DNA of 64,000 nt, taken from NCBI RefSeq assembly GCF_900101745.1, contig NZ_FNAD01000003.1, forward strand, positions 124,001 through 188,000. Direction: 5' to 3'. The notes beneath the pieces were generated by a model. That model did no database searches and had not been told where the DNA came from. It saw nothing but the letters and a program-made list of their open reading frames with translations. Both the position numbers and the translations under genes were made by a program. Source of the stretch: Glycomyces harbinensis. Lineage in GTDB: Bacteria; Actinomycetota; Actinomycetes; Mycobacteriales; Micromonosporaceae. Shown here in pieces: positions 58,963 through 64,000 of the stretch; within the stretch, counting starts at the first letter, position 1; every line of letters begins with the position of its first letter.

Positions 58963-60972
58963 TTGAGCGACACCACCGGCACGACGTCGGACCGGATTAG
59001 CGATACGGCGTCGGCTTCGGGAGAACTCCCGGACGCCAAGAAGCGCCGTCGGGCAGGAACCGGTCTGGCCTCTATGCTGATGCCCGAGCTCCAGCAGATG
59101 GCGCAATCGCTCGGCATCACCGGCGTTGGCCGGATGCGCAAGAGCGAGCTGATCGCCGCCATCCAGGAGCAGCAGGACTCGGGCTCTCGGCCCGGCGGTG
59201 CCAGCGCAGAACGGGAGGCCCCGCCAGTGCCTGACTCTGATCAATCATCGACCGCCGAGGTTTCGCAGGACACTGTCGACACCGCGCCGAGCGACAACGG
59301 CTCCGCGCCTGTCGACGGCGGCTCCGAGGGCGCCGAAGCCAAGGGCGGCAACGCCGTCCGCCGGGCCACGCGCCCGGCCGGCCCGCCGCAGCCGCGTCGT
59401 CAGCGCCAATCGACCGATTACGCCGAGACCGACGAGCGTCAGACCGAGTCCGCCGAGTCCGAGGCACCGTCCTCGTACTCGCCGGCCGAGTCCGATGAGG
59501 ACCGTCCGCAGCGCCGTCGCCGCACCCGTGAGAACGGGCGCGAGAACGGGCGCGAAGGCGGACGTGAAGGCGGACGCGACAACGGCCGCGAGAACGCCCG
59601 TGAGAACAACCGTCGCGACGAGCAGCCCGAGACCCGGACCGAGTCCCGCTCCGAGCGCCGCGACGACGACTACGACGACCGCGGCCCCCGCGACGGGGAC
59701 GGCGACGGACGGCGCCGCAAGCGCCGCGACCGCTCCGACCGCCGCCGCTCCGGCGGACGCGAGGAGACCGAGCGCCCCAGCGGCGGCGGCGGCAACGTCC
59801 AGAACGACGAGCAGCTCGTCCCCGTGGCGGGCATCCTCGACATCCTGGACAACTACGCGTTCATCCGCACCACCGGCTACCTGGCCGGACCCGACGACGT
59901 CTACGTCTCCATGTCGCAGGTCCGCAAGTACCGGCTGCGCCGCGGCGACGCCATCACCGGCGCCGTCAAGCCCACGCGAGGCGGGGGCGAGGAGCCGAAC
60001 GGCCAGGGCGGCAAGCAGCAGCAGCGCCGCGAGAAGTACAACCCGCTCGTGCGCCTCGACACCGTCAACGGGATGAACCCCGAGGACGCCAAGAAGCGCG
60101 ACGAGTTCTACCGGCTCACGCCGCTCTACCCGCAGGAGCGCCTGCGTCTGGAGACCGAGCCGAACGCGCTGACCACGAGGGTTATAGACCTCGTGGCCCC
60201 GATCGGCAAGGGCCAGCGGGCCCTCATCGTCTCGCCGCCGAAGGCGGGCAAGACGATGGTGCTGCAGGCCGTCGCGAACGCGATCACCACGAACAACCCC
60301 GAGTGCCACCTCATGGTGGTCCTCGCGGACGAGCGGCCCGAAGAGGTCACCGACATGCAGCGCTCGGTGAAGGGCGAGGTCATCGCCTCGACCTTCGACC
60401 GCCCGCCGTCGGACCACACCACCGTCGCCGAACTCGCGATCGAGCGCGCCAAGCGCCTGGTCGAGCTCGGCCACGACGTGGTCGTGCTGCTCGACTCGAT
60501 CACCCGACTGGGCCGCGCGTACAACAACTCGTCGCCCGCCTCGGGCCGGATCCTGTCCGGCGGCATCGACTCCACCGCGCTCTACCCGCCCAAGCGCTTC
60601 CTCGGCGCCGCGCGGAACATCGAGCACGGCGGTTCGCTGACGATCATCGCCACGGCGCTGGTCGAGACCGGTTCGATGGGCGACACGGTGATCTTCGAAG
60701 AGTTCAAGGGCACCGGCAACGCCGAGCTCAAGCTCGACCGCAAGATCGCCGAGAAGCGCACCTACCCGGCGATCGACGTTCACCAGTCGAGCACCCGCAA
60801 GGACGAGCTCATGATGAGCGCCGAGGAGCAGGCGGTCATGCTCAAGCTCCGCCGCGTCCTCTCCTCGCTGGAGCCCCAGCAGGCGATCGACCTGCTGATC
60901 GACCGCTTGAAGAAGACGCAGACGAACGCCGAGTTCCTGATGTCGATCGTCAAGAGCACGCCCGGCGAATAG
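58963..60972 (+). CDS. rho: transcription termination factor Rho with large N-terminal insertion
   Basis: A 669-residue hexameric RNA helicase. N-terminal helical domain (about 30-70: [18 protein letters not shown]...[10 protein letters not shown]). Residues about 75-277 are a disordered insertion rich in Arg, Glu, Asp, Asn and Gly, including a run of [12 protein letters not shown] units (about 188-212) and [16 protein letters not shown]. The RNA-binding cold-shock domain begins near 280 ([18 protein letters not shown]). Walker A is PPKAGKT (about 424-430), then [13 protein letters not shown] and [16 protein letters not shown] 58963 with GGAAGGAA. Such insertions are known in actinobacterial Rho and bind RNA. 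Confidence 0.95.
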   Translation: MSDTTGTTSDRISDTASASGELPDAKKRRRAGTGLASMLMPELQQMAQSLGITGVGRMRKSELIAAIQEQQDSGSRPGGASAEREAPPVPDSDQSSTAEVSQDTVDTAPSDNGSAPVDGGSEGAEAKGGNAVRRATRPAGPPQPRRQRQSTDYAETDERQTESAESEAPSSYSPAESDEDRPQRRRRTRENGRENGREGGREGGRDNGRENARENNRRDEQPETRTESRSERRDDDYDDRGPRDGDGDGRRRKRRDRSDRRRSGGREETERPSGGGGNVQNDEQLVPVAGILDILDNYAFIRTTGYLAGPDDVYVSMSQVRKYRLRRGDAITGAVKPTRGGGEEPNGQGGKQQQRREKYNPLVRLDTVNGMNPEDAKKRDEFYRLTPLYPQERLRLETEPNALTTRVIDLVAPIGKGQRALIVSPPKAGKTMVLQAVANAITTNNPECHLMVVLADERPEEVTDMQRSVKGEVIASTFDRPPSDHTTVAELAIERAKRLVELGHDVVVLLDSITRLGRAYNNSSPASGRILSGGIDSTALYPPKRFLGAARNIEHGGSLTIIATALVETGSMGDTVIFEEFKGTGNAELKLDRKIAEKRTYPAIDVHQSSTRKDELMMSAEEQAVMLKLRRVLSSLEPQQAIDLLIDRLKKTQTNAEFLMSIVKSTPGE

Positions 60973-60978
60973 CCGCGA

Positions 60979-61018
60979 GGCGTGAGGCCGCTCTGGTTGA
61001 GAGCGGCCTCACGCCTTA
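60979..61018 (+). terminator. terminator of rho
   Basis: A perfect 16-bp stem, GGCGTGAGGCCGCTCT (60979-60994) with AGAGCGGCCTCACGCC (61000-61015), GGTTG loop, then TTAACATT. Begins six bases after the rho stop. Confidence 0.9.
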
Positions 61019-61129
61019 ACATTGAATGCCGGTGCGCAGGTCGCGCACCCACCAAGGGCCCCCACGGGCCAGATGCGGTTCCGGTTCACGGCCTCGCGGC
61101 CGACCCGGCGACCCAGAGAAAGGGAAGTC

Positions 61130-61363
61130 ATGAAAGACGGGATCCACCCTGAGTACGTCGTCACCGAGGTGACCTGTTCCTGCGGGAACGCCTTCACCAC
61201 CCGTTCGACGGTGGCCAGTGGCAAGATCCAGGCTGCGACCTGCAACAAGTGCCACCCGTTCTACACCGGCAAGCAGCGCATCCTCGACACCGGCGGTCGC
61301 GTGGCCAAGTTCAAGGCCCGCTACGCCAAGACCCAGGAGAAGGCCGCTCAGAGCGGTAAGTAG
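61130..61363 (+). CDS. rpmE: ribosomal protein bL31, zinc-binding form
   Basis: A 77-residue protein bridging the subunits. Begins [22 protein letters not shown]; zinc ligands Cys16, Cys18, Cys38 and Cys41 (CSC, CNKC) are intact, then HPFYTGKQ. This is the zinc-replete (C-plus) paralogue, also a zinc store. ATG 61130 with AAGGGAAG. Its position after rho is conserved. Confidence 0.96.
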   Translation: MKDGIHPEYVVTEVTCSCGNAFTTRSTVASGKIQAATCNKCHPFYTGKQRILDTGGRVAKFKARYAKTQEKAAQSGK

Positions 61364-61371
61364 CTTTGCCG

Positions 61372-61409
61372 CGCCGCGCTCGTGTCTGTGACACGGGCGC
61401 GGCGTTTTT
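61372..61409 (+). terminator. terminator of rpmE
   Basis: A 15-bp stem with one G-U pair, CGCCGCGCTCGTGTC (61372-61386) with GACACGGGCGCGGCG (61390-61404), TGT loop, then TTTTT. Strong intrinsic terminator directly before prfA. Confidence 0.95.
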
Positions 61410-61446
61410 CGTATGCCTTTCCCAAGACCCTGCTTAAGGACACGAG

Positions 61447-62532
61447 ATGACCGCTGCCGACAACCGCCTGGCCTCGCTGCTCGCCGAATTCCAGGACCTC
61501 GAGGTCCAGATGGGCGACCCCGCGCTGCACGCCGACCAGGCCCAGGCCCGGCGGGTCGGCCGCCGCTACGCCGAGCTGTCCCCGATCAGCAAGACCGCCG
61601 CCGACATCGCCTCGGCCAAGGACGACCTGGAGACCGCCGAAGAGCTCGCCAAGGAGGACTCGGACTTCGCCGAAGAGGCCGACCGGCTCCGCGAGCGCAT
61701 CCCCGAACTCGAGGAGAAGCTCGCCGAGCTGCTGGTCCCGCGCGACCCCGACGACTCCAAGGACGTCATCATCGAGATCAAGGCCGGCGCCGGCGGCGAG
61801 GAGTCCGGCCTGTTCGCCGGGGACCTCATGCGCATGTACCTGCGCTACTTCGAGCGCCAGGGCTGGGCAGTCGAGACCCTCGAAATGGTGCCCACCGACC
61901 TCGGCGGCATCAAGGACTCCTCGATCGCCGTGCGCACCAAGGGCACCCCCGAAGGCGGCAACGGCGTGTGGTCGCGCATGAAGTTCGAGGGCGGCGTCCA
62001 CCGCGTCCAGCGCGTGCCCGTGACCGAGTCGCAGGGCCGCGTCCACACCTCCGCCGCCGCGGTCACCGTCATGCCCGAAGCCGAAGAGGTCGACTTCGAG
62101 CTGAACATGAACGACGTCCGCGTCGACGTCTACCGCTCCTCGGGCCCCGGCGGCCAGTCGGTCAACACCACCGACTCCGCCGTGCGCCTCACCCACGTGC
62201 CCACCGGCGTCGTCGTGACCAGCCAGAACGAGAAGAGCCAGCTCCAGAACAAGGAGGCCGCGATCAAGGTCCTGCGCGCCCGCCTGCTCGCCAAGCAGCA
62301 GGAGGAGGCCGCGGCGGCCGCCGGCGCGGCCCGGCTCCTCCAGGTGCGCACCGCCGACCGCTCCGAGCGCATCCGCACCTACAACTTCCCGCAGAACCGG
62401 CTCACCGACCACCGCGTCGGCTACACCGCGTACAACCTCGACCAGGTCATGGACGGCGCGCTCGACGAGACCCTCGACGCCCTCGCCGCCGCCGACCGGG
62501 CCGAGCGCATGGCGCGGGGCTCGGACGATTAA
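61447..62532 (+). CDS. prfA: peptide chain release factor 1
   Basis: A 361-residue factor reading UAA and UAG. The GGQ loop is [20 protein letters not shown] (about 226-245) and its Gln is the substrate of PrmC. The PXT-region codon-recognition segment lies near [16 protein letters not shown] (with PVTE). The N-terminal helical domain is of normal length. ATG 61447 follows AAGGACACGAG. Overlaps the predicted prmC start. Confidence 0.96.
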   Translation: MTAADNRLASLLAEFQDLEVQMGDPALHADQAQARRVGRRYAELSPISKTAADIASAKDDLETAEELAKEDSDFAEEADRLRERIPELEEKLAELLVPRDPDDSKDVIIEIKAGAGGEESGLFAGDLMRMYLRYFERQGWAVETLEMVPTDLGGIKDSSIAVRTKGTPEGGNGVWSRMKFEGGVHRVQRVPVTESQGRVHTSAAAVTVMPEAEEVDFELNMNDVRVDVYRSSGPGGQSVNTTDSAVRLTHVPTGVVVTSQNEKSQLQNKEAAIKVLRARLLAKQQEEAAAAAGAARLLQVRTADRSERIRTYNFPQNRLTDHRVGYTAYNLDQVMDGALDETLDALAAADRAERMARGSDD

Positions 62533-63400
62533 CGGCTCGCAGGCAGCGCCGGGGCCGGACCGGACGACCTCCTGGCCCCAGGCCATCGCCGCGGCGACGC
62601 GGAGGCTCGAAGCCGCGGGCGTCCACTCGCCGCGAGTGGACGCCGAGCTGCTGGCCGCCCACGTCTCCGGGAGCACCCGCGCCCGACTGCTCATCGCCGA
62701 CGATCCCGCCGCGGCGCAGCTCGAGCGGTTCGACGCCCTCGTCGAGCGCCGCTGCGCCCGCGAACCGCTCCAGCACCTGACCGGCTCGGCCGCGTTCCGC
62801 TACGGCGAACTCGCGGTCGGACCGGGCGTCTTCGTGCCCCGGCCCGAGACCGAACTCCTGGTCGACTGGGCCCTGGAGCACCTGCCGAAGGGCGGCACCG
62901 TCATCGACGCGTGCTCCGGCTCCGGCGCGGTCGCCCACGCCCTCGCCACCGAGCGGCCCGACGCCACCGTCTGGGCCGTCGAGATCGACCCCGACGCCTT
63001 CGAATGGCTCGAATCGAACCTCGACGGCACCGGCGCGACCCCCGTCAACGCCGACGCGATCGCCTCCGGGACGCTCGCCGAACTCGACGGGCTCGTGGAC
63101 CTCGTCACCGCGAACCCGCCCTACGTGCCCTTCGAGATCGAGGTCGCCCCCGAGGTCAGCTTCGACCCCTCGGGCGCGGTCTACGCCGCCGAAGCGGGGC
63201 TCGCCGTCATCCAGCCGCTCGCCGTCCGCGCCTCGCGCTGGCTCAGGCCCGGCGGCTGGTACGGGTTCGAGCACGACGACACGCACCGCCGGGCCGCGCC
63301 GGAGATCCTGCGCGTCAGCGGCTTCACCGAAGTCGAAGACCACGACGACCTGGCGGGCCGACCGCGGTTCGCGACGGGAAGGCTAGGCTTGCTGCCGTGA
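62528..63400 (+). CDS. prmC: release factor glutamine methyltransferase, non-AUG start
   Basis: PrmC methylates the GGQ glutamine of release factors. Seen: N-terminal helical domain [31 protein letters not shown], the linker [29 protein letters not shown] motif [26 protein letters not shown] and the catalytic NPPYVPFE. The conserved N-terminal helix lies upstream of the first GTG (62636), and I find no ATG, GTG or TTG in frame before it back to about 62450. ATT at 62528, overlapping the prfA TAA as ATTAA, gives 290 residues, normal for the family; GTG 62636 gives 254 and loses the first helix. ATC 62585 is another option. Overlaps tsaC by GTGA. Confidence 0.85.
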   Translation: MNGSQAAPGPDRTTSWPQAIAAATRRLEAAGVHSPRVDAELLAAHVSGSTRARLLIADDPAAAQLERFDALVERRCAREPLQHLTGSAAFRYGELAVGPGVFVPRPETELLVDWALEHLPKGGTVIDACSGSGAVAHALATERPDATVWAVEIDPDAFEWLESNLDGTGATPVNADAIASGTLAELDGLVDLVTANPPYVPFEIEVAPEVSFDPSGAVYAAEAGLAVIQPLAVRASRWLRPGGWYGFEHDDTHRRAAPEILRVSGFTEVEDHDDLAGRPRFATGRLGLLP

Positions 63401-64000
63401 GGCTGTTCAATTGCAGGAAGATCAAGGACCGCGCGACCGGGTTGAAGTCGGCGGCCAGGGCCGTCGGCGGCGGCCGGCTGGTCGTCATCCCGACCGACAC
63501 CGTCTACGGCATCGGCTGTGACGCGTTCAACCACACGGCGGTGAGGGCGCTCCTGACCGCGAAGGGCCGCGGGCGCGACATGGCGCCCCCGGTGCTCATC
63601 GGCTCGAAGCGCGCGCTCGACGGCATCGCCTCCGACATCCCCGACTCCGCCAAGGAGCTCATCGAGGCGTTCTGGCCCGGGCCGCTCACGGTGGTCGTGC
63701 ACTACTCGCCGAGCCTGGCCTGGGATCTCGGCGACACCGACGGCACGGTCGCGGTGCGCATGCCGCTGCACCCGCTGGCGCTCGAACTGCTCAAGGAGAC
63801 CGGCCCGATGGCCGTCTCCTCGGCGAACAAGCACGGGCAGCCCCCGGCCGAGTCCGCGGCCGACGCGAAGTCCCAGCTCGGCTCCGACGTCTCGGTGTAC
63901 CTCGAGGCCGGACCGAGTGAGGACAACCTGCCGTCGACGATCGTCGACTGCGTCGCGCACCCGCCCCAGGTCCTGCGCGAGGGCGCCCTGACCCTGGAGC
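63397..64000 (+). CDS. tsaC: L-threonylcarbamoyladenylate synthase (3' end cut by window)
   Basis: Partial: 201 codons before the window ends. A YrdC/Sua5-domain enzyme making threonylcarbamoyl-AMP for t6A37 of ANN-decoding tRNAs. Seen: VVIPTDTVYGIGCDAF, AKGRGRDMAPPVLIG (where many homologues have KxR..xxPL), AFWPGPLTVVV, TVAVRMPLHPLAL and SSANKHGQPP. GTG 63397 overlaps the prmC stop by GTGA, so prfA-prmC-tsaC are translationally coupled, the usual arrangement. Confidence 0.92.
   Translation, partial: MRLFNCRKIKDRATGLKSAARAVGGGRLVVIPTDTVYGIGCDAFNHTAVRALLTAKGRGRDMAPPVLIGSKRALDGIASDIPDSAKELIEAFWPGPLTVVVHYSPSLAWDLGDTDGTVAVRMPLHPLALELLKETGPMAVSSANKHGQPPAESAADAKSQLGSDVSVYLEAGPSEDNLPSTIVDCVAHPPQVLREGALTLE

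Overview
The window is 64 kb of high-GC, gene-dense chromosome from a Gram-positive actinomycete. Evidence: strong G/C bias at third codon positions, frequent GTG and TTG starts, several apparently leaderless genes, actinobacterial gene neighbourhoods (plsC-gpsA-ddl; infA-rpmJ-rpsM-rpsK-rpoA-rplQ-truA; rplM-rpsI-glmM; argS-lysA-hom-thrC-thrB-rho-rpmE-prfA-prmC-tsaC) and a Rex operator in front of a cytochrome bd operon. A zinc-ribbon-free, Streptomyces-like S4 protein encoded outside the alpha operon fits Streptomyces-like or Glycomyces-like lineages, but genus cannot be fixed from sequence alone. Most of the window is housekeeping; I see no phage, IS element, integron or CRISPR array.

Layout. 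1-1.2 kb: minus-strand Nudix/histidine-phosphatase protein (cut by the window edge), a cold-shock-like mini-protein and a small membrane protein. 1.6-4.4 kb: plsC-gpsA-ddl (phospholipid precursor and cell-wall dipeptide synthesis). 4.6-9.4 kb: rpsD, then infA-rpmJ-rpsM-rpsK-rpoA-rplQ and truA. 9.5-12.3 kb: a VWA lipoprotein and a convergent secreted serine protease. 12.6-15.3 kb: Rex-controlled cydAB. 15.4-19.8 kb: accessory stretch with a secreted HNH nuclease carrying a P-domain, tandem DNA repeats, a membrane-anchored unknown, a methyltransferase and a J-domain-less DnaJ-like membrane protein. 19.9-26.6 kb: TPP riboswitch and thiE-thiO-thiS-thiG-thiD-thiC, unusually rich in in-frame insertions and short repeats. 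26.7-29.1 kb: two overlapping unknown genes. 29.3-32 kb: rplM-rpsI-glmM. 32-34.4 kb: LemA and two tandem paralogous membrane-anchored proteins. 34.5 kb: tRNA-Gln. 34.75-39 kb: minus-strand sugar ABC importer with a ROK regulator. 39.2-43.1 kb: glmU-prs-rplY-pth. 43.2-48.1 kb: a sugar-phosphate transferase, then cysQ-cysD-cysN. 48.2-51.7 kb (minus): YjbR-like protein, membrane protein, DUF305 and two DUF3105 paralogues. 51.9-64 kb: argS, lysA, hom, thrC, thrB, rho with a long leader, rpmE, prfA, prmC and tsaC (cut by the window end).

How the genes work together. glmM and glmU make UDP-GlcNAc, ddl makes D-Ala-D-Ala and plsC/gpsA feed phospholipids: an envelope precursor set. cysD/cysN make APS and cysQ clears PAP-type nucleotides. 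lysA-hom-thrC-thrB cover the aspartate family. prfA and prmC form a release factor plus its methylase pair. The thi genes make and join the thiazole and pyrimidine halves of thiamine under TPP control.

Most unusual signals: (i) the thi operon, where ThiE is about twice its normal size, ThiO and ThiG carry insertions or extensions, and thiD-thiC are separated by ten perfect copies of an 8-bp unit flanked by two copies of a ~69-bp dispersed repeat that recurs in thiO and before cysQ; (ii) prmC, whose conserved N-terminus has no ATG/GTG/TTG start; (iii) a MutT1-like protein without its phosphatase catalytic histidine; (iv) a membrane DnaJ-like protein with no J domain; (v) a ~550-nt rho leader.
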